Positions 11,209-22,421 of a stretch of 64,000 nt of DNA are shown one piece after another (within the stretch, counting starts at the first letter, position 1; the number at the start of each line of letters is the position of its first letter). This DNA is from Blasia pusilla (Eukaryota; Marchantiophyta; Marchantiopsida; Blasiales). The translations under genes and the position numbers were made by a program. The stretch spans positions 50,530,001 through 50,594,000 of the forward strand of contig CM114271.1 of the NCBI GenBank assembly GCA_050084515.1. Direction: 5' to 3'. The notes beneath the pieces were generated by a model. It made no database searches and was not told the origin of the DNA. It saw nothing but the letters and a program-made list of their open reading frames with translations.

Positions 11209-12910
11209 CTTCAAATGCCTTCTGTCACACATTGCGGTGATGCACTCTAGAATATGTTCATGAGATGTGTCATTGGACATTGTAGGTCACTGCTCAGCCT
11301 CGTTGAAGGCCTTGACGGCACTATGGAGAAAGGACCCGATTTTGCGAAGGCGACGGGTATGATATGTCGGGTAAGTATGTTCTTTGTTCTCCGAATGCGG
11401 AGCTCCCAAAGGCTTGCAAACTTTTAGGGGGAGCTGTGTAGGGTGGTAATGCATATACTCTCAAGTTTGGTGAAGAGATATCAATCCCAAACTTACTGCT
11501 CCCAGTAGGAGCAGCCTCCGAATATGCAGCAGCTCGCGGCATCAAGATTTTGGTGTGATGAGAATGAAGATCCCCACAGCGGAGCGATCATAATCTGGTC
11601 GCATAATTTGCACATTAATTCCGAAGCAATTCTCAAATCATAGAACACAGTAACAACGAGCTCGGTTTGTTGAAAGCGGTGGAGGTTTATGGTTTAGGAA
11701 ATTGCTGAAAAGTCGGGATTGATTCGGGTGGCTCCATTCAGCCGATGTTTGTGCTTTAATGTTTGTTGTTCGTAGCTATGAGAGCTGTTGTGAGGCTTTG
11801 TGTTTAGGGTGTGCTCACTGAATTTGTAATCGACTGTTAACATCCGCGGTTCATGGATTAAATCACTCTGAGATTCTAGTGGTGTTTTTTTTTATCATGA
11901 ATGAAACTGTCAAGCATACAGATAGGAGGAGGATGTGCAAGGCCTTTTAGCCTGCCTTGGATTATCCGGTCACATTCGTTTGTAATTTGATTATCATTCT
12001 CGTTGTCGCACTGCTAGAAATAGAGAGAAAACAGGCTCAACAATTAAATGAGTGGTCCTCGCCCTTAGAACGAGTGAGAGGCAGCCCAAAATTTATTTCA
12101 AAACTCTGGGAAGGGGATTGGGATTGTTGTTGGGAGAGTTTGTTCTATTGTGTAAGCAATATGGAGCAGTGATCACTGCCTGGCACATAACTCAGATGAA
12201 GAATTTAGGACAAAGGCGGAGAGGATTGTGGTGCTCTTTGCAATATGGTGTAACTACACCCTTACACCTTGAACGGCATAATTCATAGAAAAATTCATTT
12301 AAGGCAAGCTCTTTGTGGATGAATGCAGAGGATGAATCTTGATGACACAAGACTAGGTGTAGAACCCGACAAAAATAAGCCAAGGAAAATATCAGAAGTC
12401 CCACTTGTTGTATTCATGAAGTTGTGTGTGTCCATCTTTGTTTGTGGACCATTCACCTTGGCCACCAAGTCCTGGAATTTATCTTCCGTCTACTTTTCTT
12501 AGTGTTACAAAGTATGCTCCAGCTACTTTGTTATTCCGTTGGGCTACTCTGAGTATGTGTTATACCGTCGGGCTTCTCAAAGCCTGAGTTACATTGATAG
12601 TAGGAGAATTGATATTTTAGGTGTGACCTCTGAATACTTGATTGTGATTATGCTTTTATAGCACTCTTGTACTTGCAGACTCTTGGGGCGATTCGGATCG
12701 AGATCAAGGATAGGAGAATCTGAGACTCAAGGGAAGCAAGGGCAGTTTGGAACTGGTATGTTTTGTCTATTTCTTTCTCCTTCATAGCATGGATTGGTTA
12801 TCAAGACTCATGTTTGAGTACTACCCTATTTTTGAAGTGCTTATGGAACAACTTGTGTGGTGTCAGTTTGGGAGTCGTAGGTCTCGATAAATCTTGTGTC
12901 AGAGTTTAAT

Positions 12911-13560
12911 CATGGTAGCCACTAGTATGAATCGAGTTGTGTGGGGTGTTGCTCTTGGAGAGAATACATATTGGAGATACATAGAGGATGGGGAAAAGTG
13001 GATGTGCATGCTTTGTAATCGCATCCTAAAGGCCAAAAATAAAACCAAGTGCAAGCAAAGATTTTGATTAAAAACCACCCGACTTGGACAAGTCATTGCT
13101 AGTCCTACTAGAAAATCTAGGTAGGCGCGCCAACAACCCTTGATGATGGGTCGTAAGAGAGAAGTGACAGATGCCAGAGAGAGAGAGAGAGATCCTTAGC
13201 AAATTTTGGGATGCTCATAGGAGGGAGGCTAAAATGAGTAGGGAGAAATTGCACAGGTTACGACAATTCCATTCAGAGAGGTGGTTGTCTATGTTCTTCC
13301 CTCATATCCTGATACTAGGGAAGAAGCCATCACTAGTGGCTTTGATGGAGTGTAATTTGGTGAATTCCTTGCATATTCGGGATTGGGATGGCCTCCTAGA
13401 TAGGAAAAAATACTGTGAGTGCTTGGTGAGAGTTCACGATTGCCAAAATAGTAACTCCATGATGGAGCATGTAGTATATGATTGCTTGGCACCCATGGAT
13501 AGAGCAAGTCAACAAGGTTCTAAGGACTTGATAGGGAGGGGTAAGGGTTACTTCACTTAA
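12911..13560 (+). CDS. Unrecognised reading frames at the start of the central spacer
   Basis: Two plus-strand frames in the spacer between the inverted-repeat arms. 12911-13066 encodes a short peptide with YWRYIEDGEKWMCMLCNRIL, where Trp followed by a Cys-X2-Cys recalls the start of a BED-type zinc finger of transposase-related proteins, but no His pair follows. 13171-13560 (129 codons) starts inside a GA microsatellite (13173-13192) and encodes a charged protein with REAKMSREKLHRLRQFHSER. I do not recognise it. They could be exons of one gene or unrelated fragments. Confidence 0.2.
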
Positions 13561-13720
13561 GGCTGTTAACAATAAGAGGCGGGTAAGTCTTCTAATTGCA
13601 ATGTACCACAGTGTTCAATGGGCCAAAGGAAGGCTGAGACACCAAAATTGAAGGGGAAGAATGTTACAGCAGCAGCCGAGTCCCCTGGTACACGATCGTA
13701 AAGTAAGCAGCAAGACATTA

Positions 13721-14480
13721 GGAGTTCCATGGACATGGACACCATTCCACCAGCATTAGAGATGAGTACTGATGAAGCTATTTCACTTGCCGTGACAGAT
13801 CATGGTGCACTTACCACTCCATCCCGAGAGAGACCTTTTCTGTGGAACCCATTCCACCAAGTGGAGGGGGCTCCAAGGGTACATCTCACTCCACCCCCAA
13901 GAGAGAGTCTGTTGGTGGAACCTATTCCACTAGGTAGGGAGGCTCCAAGGGTGGATCCCATTACACCCCCAAGCGAGAGTCAGTTAGTGGAACCCATTCC
14001 ACCAGGTGGGGAGGCTCCAAGGGTGGATCCCACTCCACCCCCAAGAGAGAGTCACTTAGTGGAACCCATTCCACCAGGTGGGGAGTCCCTCAATGTGGAC
14101 ATGGAGTTCCATGGACATGGACACCATTCCACTAGCATTAGAGATGGGTACTGATGAAGCTATTTCACTTGCCGTGACAGATCATGGTGCACTTACCACT
14201 CCATCCCGAGAGAGACCTTTTCGTGGAACCCATTCCACCAAGTGGGGGGGCTCCAGGGTACATCTCACTCCACCCCAAGAGAGAGTCATTGGTGGAACCT
14301 ATTCCACTAGGTAGGAGGCTCAAGGGTGGATCCCATTACACCCCCAAGCGAGAGTCGATTAGTGGAACCCATTCCACCAGGTGGGGAGGCTCCAAGGGTG
14401 GATCCCACTCCACCCCCAAGAGAGAGTCACTTAGTGGAACCCATTCCACCAGGTGGGGAGTCCCTCAATGTGGATGCCAC
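13721..14480 (+). repeat. Tandem duplication, about 382-bp unit
   Basis: The unit starting GGAGTTCCATGGACATGG at 13721 recurs at 14103, and each copy runs through the same series of CCATTCCACC-containing subrepeats to CCCTCAATGTGGA. The second copy has at least five short deletions relative to the first, mostly in G or C runs, so its frame is scrambled. Because 382 is not a multiple of three, the duplication itself also shifts frame. Confidence 0.9.
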
Positions 14481-15057
14481 TCCGCCTCCACGACTTCATC
14501 CGAATGCGGAACTCATTCCACCAGAGGGGGGAGCCAAAAGTGTGTATGCACAGTGGCGAGGTGATACGCCTGTCAAATCCATTCCACACATTCCATGTGG
14601 TGAGGATGGGTCAGCCATCCATCATGAAGGAGTTAAAGATGATCCACATTTGGTCAAGACAACCGGTTGTGCATTTTGCACCCCTATTCATGAAGACATG
14701 CAGATTCCTTTTGCAAATCCCATGGCATTGAAGGATCATGAATATGCTGATGATGACATCCTTCTGAAGAAAAAACCATCCACTAGAGAATTGAGAGCCT
14801 TGAAGAAAAATTTGGGCAAGACGTTGTTGAATGATACCAATGACAACATTAGTAGTGAGGTACCTAAACTTGGCACTCAGTCACAAGTGACCAAGGCCAC
14901 GAACGTAAAGTCAACACGAACAGGTTTGACACCTACTGTCGAGGAGTGCAGGGAATTAGGAAAGTCCAAGTTTGAAGTCCTCCAACAAATGATGCCAACC
15001 CCCCCCAAGGTAAAGCATCTACTAGAGGTATACAGTTGGTTCTTCACTTATACTTAA
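13729..15057 (+). pseudogene. Proline-rich repetitive protein frame, broken by its own tandem duplication
   Basis: The first part, 13729-14154, starts MDMDTIPPALEMSTDEAISL and then repeats a unit of about 24 residues of the form LVEPIPPGGEAPRVDPTPPP. The frame fails inside the second tandem copy and reopens at 14326, running to 15057 with more repeats and then a non-repetitive tail including ATNVKSTRTGLTPTVEECRE. I recognise no domain. Low-complexity Pro/Glu repeats plus a charged tail could belong to a structural or transposon-accessory protein. If the second copy is removed the first frame would join the tail naturally, so the unduplicated version may have been one coding unit. Confidence 0.4.
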
Positions 15058-15387
15058 GTGATTGGCCCCATAGTAGTAGAGCTATAATAGGTCTAGGCAA
15101 GTAGGACATGCTACCACTTGGGATACCACCGGTTTATACAAAAGTATTTGATTGTGAATTCAAAGTGGTGGGAGTTCACAAATTTCCATGATTCTTTTTC
15201 TTACACAACGTACGATTTGGGCAGCAAGTTCCTCAGGTTCGAAAGCAATGCAACACGCAAGTTGGAGGGAAATTAAAATGAGTAAAGTTATTCTAAGAAA
15301 TTCTGTACCTTCCCATACTTAGGAGGAAATCATCAGAACTTGGCCATAGTAGACATAGTAACAATAACAAAGCATTCCATATATCAA

Positions 15388-15551
15388 CGAAACCATTCCA
15401 GTTCTCAAAGAAGCCATTCCACGTCTCGTAGAAGCCATTCCACATAATAGAGACGCCATTCTATCTGAAGGGAAAGTCATTCCATGTCGAAGGAAAGCCA
15501 TTCCATGTCAATGCAAAGCCATTCCGTATGTTAGGGAAGCCATTCCACTAG
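15388..15551. repeat. Minisatellite with CCATTCCA core, about 20-24-bp period
   Basis: About eight diverged units, each with (G/A)CCATTC(C/T)A followed by 10-14 variable bases. The same CCATTCCAC word recurs in the proline-rich repeats 1 kb upstream (13.8-14.6 kb). 15058-15387 before it and 15552-15699 after it contain nothing that I recognise. Confidence 0.8.
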
Positions 15552-15699
15552 TAATGGATAGGGGTAGGATCCTTATGAAGTAGAAATGCAAAATGGGAAC
15601 CTAATGTAGACTTCTTCATTCACCTAAAAACCCAATACATGCCTTTTGTTAAACCATGTCCAACCAAATTAGTAGATGTTTCAATAGCACACTTTTGAC

Positions 15700-16761
15700 A
15701 TGTCTTCTTTTTGTCTTATTAACATACAAGAAAACATTGATCACAGAATTGGCCTCCCCGAAATGGCCACATTTGATATGCTTGCAAGTGGTAGCTCTTT
15801 AAGAAGGAGGATATTATCCATGAACAAGATTTTCGTTCAAACTAATATTCCTCCAAGACTTATCAGAGCCAACGAGCTTTCCTGGGATGACGATCATGTA
15901 GCATACATACCTTGGGAAAGATTACATGATTTCATTCTTGGCGAGGGTCATGGCGATGGAAGGAACCCCACAACATTCTTGAAAAGAATGTCAAGATTGG
16001 GCAAGGGCTGCTCCAGAGACGTGGATGGAGGGTGTCCATTGTACACAATATACTATTGTGCGTATGGCCCAACTTATCTGCACCAAATGCATCAAGAGAT
16101 TGTTCAGAGGTGTTGACTATCTTCTCCTATCCATTCATATATTTCAAACTTTTATTATTGAGGAGAGTGGATGACCATTCAGTTAGGAATAGTTTAGTAT
16201 GTTAATTTCACATCAGCTCCTTTTTTGTTTTACAGCTCTATTGTCCCCAAAAGTGGAAGAGGTAGTAGGCCGCGAGGAAAAATTATAAGTCGAGGTGATT
16301 GTTGCAAACGTGGGTGTCCATTTCATTTTACAGTCCTTGAAATCATCACTCCTCCGCACGCTGCAAAGATCACCTACAAAAATAGAGCTCATGTGGATAA
16401 AGCCAACAATCCATGCCATGGAAAGGATGACAAAGCATGCATAGATATACCGAAGAAGTTTTCTCCTAGGATTTTAGATGATCCGAAGAATTATATGAAA
16501 GAGAGGCTTTGCTTGGGGGTAAAGCCCCACTAGATCCAAGCCGAGCATTCAAAGATGTTGAAAGAGCGCTCGTTGACGGATCCCAACTTTGAGGAGAGTT
16601 TGACCCGACATGACTTCATGCAAATGCATGATATACGAAACATAAAAAAAGAATTCAATCAGGAGACATTTCTATACGCTAGGAGCGAGAACGAGTCCTT
16701 GAGCTTGTTTGTTGAGTATTCTTCTGAGAAGGTGTTCACCCATCACTTCCTATCCTTTTAG
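15700..16761 (+). pseudogene. MULE-transposase-like protein, N-terminal fragment with one intron
   Basis: Exon 1 is open from 15700 to 16109 (MSSFCLINIQENID at the start). A GT-AG intron, 16110-16235 (AGAG|GTGTTG to TTTTACAG|CT), joins it in frame, phase 2, to an exon starting SIVPKSGRGSRPRGK. That exon has a CCKRGCPFHF segment and later AHVDKANNPCHG, a Cys/His arrangement like the zinc-finger region ahead of MULE-type transposases, then FMQMHDIRNIKKEFNQETF. One TAG (16531-16533) interrupts the frame, which otherwise stays open to 16761. The catalytic transposase domain is not present downstream. The intron and the shared frame suggest recent coding function. It lies in the spacer of the giant inverted repeat. 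The family assignment is by resemblance only. Confidence 0.5.
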
Positions 16762-17119
16762 GAAGTGATGGATGAAATTTTGTCGCAGAATTTTCATGTA
16801 CATTTTGGAGTTGGGACATAAAGGAGGTTAGGAAATTTTTCGCCTTTAAATTTAAAGGTCAATCTACTCCATAGGAACTACTTACCCGTAATTGAATTTC
16901 CAAGTCCAAGATTAGTCATTCTATCCTCTTGGTCTATTTATAGAATCATTCAAGCATCACAAGAAAGGGTAGTGTGACCTTCATACCTGTGCACAAGCCT
17001 TTACCAGAAGTTTTTTGTGCTATGCATACATCATACTATATTGTCCTCCCACTGTCCGGCTTGCTTTTCTAAGTTGACATTGACCGAAAAATACGAACTC
17101 CTTAAGTCAAGTAGGATCT
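16762..17119. other. Unassigned DNA at the inner end of the right arm
   Basis: No domain seen. TCTATTTATAG near 16935 reads TATAAATA on the minus strand and could be a TATA box for minus-strand transcription into the spacer. Confidence 0.25.
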
Positions 17120-19831
17120 GATTCGTTAATACTGAATCCTTGGGCTGAGTCTGTATTCTCAGCTATCCTTCAGTCTCTGATCCGAACTGCCCCAAGAGTC
17201 TGCAAGTACAAGAGTGCTATAAAAGCATAATCACAATCAAGTATTCAGAGGTCACACCTAAAATATCAATTCTCCTACTATCAATGTAACTCAGGCTTTG
17301 AGAAGCCCGACGGTATAACACATACTCAGAGTAGCCCAACGGAATAACAAAGTAGCACCAGGGCAGCTGGAGCATACTTTGTAACACTAAGAAAAGTAGA
17401 CGGGAAGATAAATTCCAGGACTTGGTGGCCAAGGTGAATGGTCCACAAACAGCATGGACACACACAACTTCATGAATACAACAAGTGGGACTTCCTGATA
17501 TTTTCCTTGGCTTATTTTTGTCAGGTTCTACACCCTAGTCTTGTGTCATCAGCATTCATCCTCTGCATTCATCCACAGCAGTTGCCTTAAATGAATTTTT
17601 CTATGAATTATGCCGTTCAAGGTGTAAGGGTGTAGTTACACCATATTGCAGTAGCACCACAATCCTCTGCCCGCTGTCCTAAATTCTTCATCTGAGTTAT
17701 GTGCCAGGCAGTGATCACTGCTCCATATTGCTTACACAATAGAACAAACTCTCCCAACAACAATCCCAATCCCCTTCCCAGAGTTTTGAAATAAATTTTG
17801 GGCTGCCTCTCACTCGTTCTAAGGGCGAGGACCACTCATTTAATTGTTGAGCCTGTTTTCTCTCTATTTCTAGCAGTGCGACAACGAGAATGATAATCAA
17901 ATTACAAACGAATGTGACCGGATAATCCAAGGCAGGCTAAAAGGCCTTGCACATCCTCCTCCTATCTATATGCTTGACAGTTTCATTCATGATAAAAAAA
18001 AACTCCACTAGAATCTCAGAGTGATTTAATCCATGAACCGCGGATGTTAACAGTCGATTACAAATTCAGTGAGCACACCCTAAACACAAAGCCTCACAAC
18101 AGCTCTCATAGCTACGAACAACAAACATTAAAGCACAAACATCAATTTGAATGGAGCCACCCGAATCAATCCCGACTTTTCAGCAATTTCCTAAACCATA
18201 AACCTCCACCGCTTTCAACAAACCGAGCTCGTTGTTACTGTGTTCTATGATTTGAGAATTGCTTCGGAATTAATGTGCAAATTATGCGACCAGATTATGA
18301 TCGCTCCGCTGTGGGGATCTTCATTCTCATCACACCAAAATCTTGATGCCGCGAGCTGCTGCATATTCGGAGGCTGCTCCTACTGGGAGCAGTAAGTTTG
18401 GGATTGATATCTCTTCACCAAACTTGAGAGTATATGCATTACCACCCTACACAGCTCCCCCTAAAAGTTTGCAAGCCTTTGGGAGCTCGCGATTCGGAGA
18501 ACAAAGAACATACTTACCCGACATATCATACCCGTCGCCTTCGCAAAATCGGGTCCTTTCTCCACAGTGCCGTCAAGGCCTTCAACGAGGCTGAGCAGTG
18601 ACCTACAATGTCCAATGACACATCTCATGAACATATTCTAGAGTGCATCACCGCAATGTGTGACAGAAGGCATTTGAAGAAAGGTGAGTCCAAACAATTG
18701 GACTCACCTTTGCAAACATGATACCGAGCGAGATTTGACACTAAAGGCGCATCAATTCCTGGAGCGCAGTACTCCAACCTCCCCGGGTGTGTAGTCGGAG
18801 CTCTCTACTAAAATATGCACGAAACAACGAACCCTAGCCGTAACGTTCTGGGAAACGAAGGCCATCCACGGAAGAAGGTGCAATGTGCGAGGGAAGCCAT
18901 TCCTTCCTTGGAGCTTGGACCCTTCCAAGTGCCGAAAAGCATTCCACGAGTAGTCCCCAAAAAATACGTACCCAAATGGGTTTAGGGTTTCGAAAGGAAC
19001 GAGGTTATTTGACGATGTCAGAAGCCATTCCACAAACACACATTTTCCGCCGTCGGATCGTACTCAACTTCCATATAATGCTTGGATTGTCACGACTGAG
19101 GACCATTGGATCTCATTCATCCAGGGGTCATCATTGGTTGCTTACACGGATCTACAACAGACACTCCCATTGGTTGGACAGGGTACACTAAGTTCATAAG
19201 TTCCCGCTTTACACTCATAAGAAGGAGAGCAACGCGTCATTTTGGGACCTCATGGGAGCGATGTTTCTCATGTGGCCTCATGGGTTACCATGGGGATCAT
19301 GGACATGGTATGGTCCCATGTAAGTTTCATGAACATCCCCATGCCATGGAGATGTCTCGACGGATATGATCCCCGTGGACTCAGGAGCGAGCAAGCGGCG
19401 ACTCGGCGAGTGAGTATTGAGTAAGCACTAAAGCGGCGAGTAAGAAGCGGCGATCCACGGCAATGAGCACCGAGAGCAGCAAGGAGTAAGCACAACGAAG
19501 AGCGGCGAAGAAGGCGTCGAGGAGTAAGCAGAGCGTCTCCAACGAGCATTGAGCAAGCGAGGAGCAAATGGGAGTCGAGTTGCAATTGTCCCGACCCATG
19601 GGCGACTCCCTCTCTCCCAAGTCCCAAAATGTGATGTGCCATAGGATGAGCCGCACCTAGAAGGGACAGCTGGATGAACGTTGCACCCCGGGCCCCTTAT
19701 CCACTACCCTCTTGACACCTGTCGCTTCCCGGCACCTCCTGCCGGGAAATTCCAGCCGAGAAATTCCATGCCTGCATCCGTCGAGGAGCCCCGGTTATGC
19801 TGCCAGGAAATTCCAGCGGGTTTCCTCAAAA
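17120..19831 (-). repeat. Inverted duplication, right inner arm (block A')
   Basis: Reverse complement of 10047-12740. It ends at GTTTCCTCAAAA (19820-19831), then GA, then block B'. The 11-bp GCCCTGGTGCT-type insertion near 17357 and many small indels at 19380-19600 distinguish it from the left copy. Confidence 0.93.
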
Positions 19832-19833
19832 GA

Positions 19834-22421
19834 GCCGCAACACATACAACTCATGCTCTATTCATGATCATCAGTCCATGCATCCTAATGAAAACATTCA
19901 TAACGCATTCCTCAATCAAGACAAATTTTGGACACTTTCTTGAATTCTTGGGATTTCCAAGTTTTAGCATACCATTAATGCCATATTGCAGAGATGAATC
20001 CAACCAATGGAAACACTACAAACCAAGCCACCACGCTCAAAATCTAGTCTCATCATCTAACTTCCCTATAATTTCCTACTTCTAAATTTCTCTAGAAGTT
20101 ACCCAACATGAGTAAGATTAGTTTCTAGTCCCCATGTTCTTTTGCATAAATCATAATCTTTCCATGCCACTCAATATTCATTTACTAATCTAAGGCCTCC
20201 CTTTACTCTACACTCATCAACTATAATGTTGACTTCCAACTCCTCTTGGTCTTCGACTATTATTGGATTGGGTTGCAATAGCCTTATTTGAGAGAGGTCT
20301 TGATCATCCATGAATACCTTTAGTTCACTAACATGGAACACATCATAAATTTGCCTCATCTCCAATTAATGACAATCTCAGTTGATATATCACCTCCTTA
20401 ACCTTTTCAAGTATCTCAAAGGATCCCTCATATCTTGGCATCATCTTCCTTGAGATACTTGAAGGTAATTGGTGAGACTTTAGTCTTATCTAAACAATAT
20501 TTCCAACTTCAAAGCGCACATCTTGCCTATGAACATCAACTTGCCACTTGTAGCGATGTCAATGCGTTCTAACAACGTAGAAGCCTCTCTATAGTCCTAC
20601 AACTGCTTTTTCAAGAAGTCCTCCACTATCAGCATGGAACTCCTCACTTAATCTATTCTTCAAACCTAGTTCAAAGTTGAGGTTCTAGGATTTCATCCCA
20701 CTACCAACAAAAATGGCATGTATCCTATCTCCGAATGCATGGAGTTATTAAATTAATCTTATTATACTAAAAATCCTCCATAGGAAAATGCGTTGCCCAA
20801 TATGTTTGATCTACATAAAGCTTGGTTGTCTCATAGATACTTCTTAAGCGCTAAGTTACACGTTTTGCTTGCCCCGCCATATTCAAGTAATAGCCTGAAT
20901 TTAGGAGTAGATTTGGTTCTTGTGTCTCAAACAGACATGTCCAAAACTTCAAGATAAACTTAGTGTCTCGATCCGATACTAACTCACTTTGGTAAACACC
21001 AATGTTTGAAAATATTATCAAAAAAAGATAAGCTACCTCTGAAACTGTAACTATGTTTCAAGTTAGATTGAAAACTCCCATCTTTGAAAATCAATATACC
21101 ACTACCATGATCCAATTTAAACCCTCTAACTCAAATAATCCCACGATAAAATCCATCGCAATACTTCCTTATGGTCTGTGCGGAATTGGTATAAGAGTAT
21201 TTCCCTAACGTCTTGCCATGGTAGATTTGGTTCTTTTGAGAAACCAGACAAGATTGGACATAATTTTATGGTATCCTAGCTTGAGATCTCCAATAGGACT
21301 ATTTTTTAACAATCTCCAAGATCACTACCTAACAAAGATGCCCTACCCAAGGTGCATCACTGTGAACCTTGAGAACCTTGGTGCTTAAACTCTAAAAAAC
21401 ATATATCCTTTGTTCCTTCCATTTCAAAACAACATCCATGAGAGTAGTATGTTTCAAACTTGTTCCCTTCTTCAGAGGCTTTAACCTTCTTTGGGCGATT
21501 TCATTGTGCTCGTAGATGACCTTCACCGAGTTCCTCTCAAGTATTGCTTCCACCTATTGCAGGCGTCAAATATCACATTATCCTTTCCCGACTTATAGAA
21601 ATTTTCCATATCAAATCTTGCTAGGAATTCTTGCCAATAGAGTTTTTTTGGTGATAGCTTCTTTTGAATTGAAAAATATTGTCTAGTGATGTCAGTATAA
21701 CCTTGAAGTGCGGACTATGGAACAAAAATATAATTCCCACTTCTTGAGGCAGTCAATCACCGCATACATCTTTCTCACATGAATGGGCTAGTTGGTCTCT
21801 AGCTTGGCCAACTTATAAGAAACTAGTTGATGTGTTTGGTTCAACACTCCCCCAATTGCAAAGTTAGACGCATCCATCAAAACTTCGAATGAGACCCCAA
21901 TTTCCAACAACTTGAGTATAGGAGGGTTCCTTACTATGAATTTAGTTGCTTAGACACCTCCTCACACTCCTAAAATCATCGAAATACCATTGCTTTCTAC
22001 ATCAAGTCATAGAGTGGTGTAGTAATCGTAGCTACATCCTAGATGTACCTTTTATAGAAAATTACAAATCCAACCTATGACCTCTTGATCAAATTCCTTG
22101 AAAGTGACCAAAACTTAATAGCCTCAAGCTTCTTATGATTGGGTCGTATGCCTTCCATTATGAATGTGTGTCACAATTCCTTCCACTTCTTGGATGTGAA
22201 GGAACATTTAGAAGGTTTTGCAACGAATTTTTTTATTCCTCAAACGACACAAGACTTCTTTCAGGAGAACATTGTGGTCTTCCTAGGTCACCGAATATAT
22301 GAGGATTTCATTGAAGAACACCACTACTCTCCTATCTAACAAATCTTGAAAGATCATAATATTCATGAGAGTCATAAATGTAGCTAGCGCATTAGTTAGT
22401 CAAAACAACATCACTAGGAAC
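19834..22421 (-). repeat. Inverted duplication, right outer arm (block B')
   Basis: Reverse complement of 1367-3954, same length. Here the gypsy element continues past the outer edge, whereas the left copy stops there, so the right side is the parental context of block B. Confidence 0.93.

Larger units (their letters stand above)
10047..12740 (+). repeat. Inverted duplication, left inner arm (block A)
   Basis: Reverse complement of about 17120-19831. Large parts are about 98-99% identical by eye, for example 10561-10850 against the mirror at 19040-19330 with only a 2-bp length change. An exception is 10300-10520, a GCT/CTC-rich tract with many small indels between the arms. The inner end fades between about 12700 and 12740. 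No protein family is recognised inside; the 95-codon frame 10849-11136 and the 74-codon frame 11321-11545 (-) are preserved in both arms but match nothing that I know. Two copies of CGGCTGGAATTTCC lie at about 10061 and 10120. Confidence 0.93.

Noticed and set aside
13729-14460. CRISPR-like array
   Set aside because: The repeats are of variable length, coding-phase protein repeats in a eukaryotic context, without uniform spacers.
1367-22421. Inverted duplication as a plain assembly or fold-back read artefact
   Set aside because: The arms differ by substitutions, indels and a 6.1-kb segment, and their flanks differ; an artefact would give identical arms.
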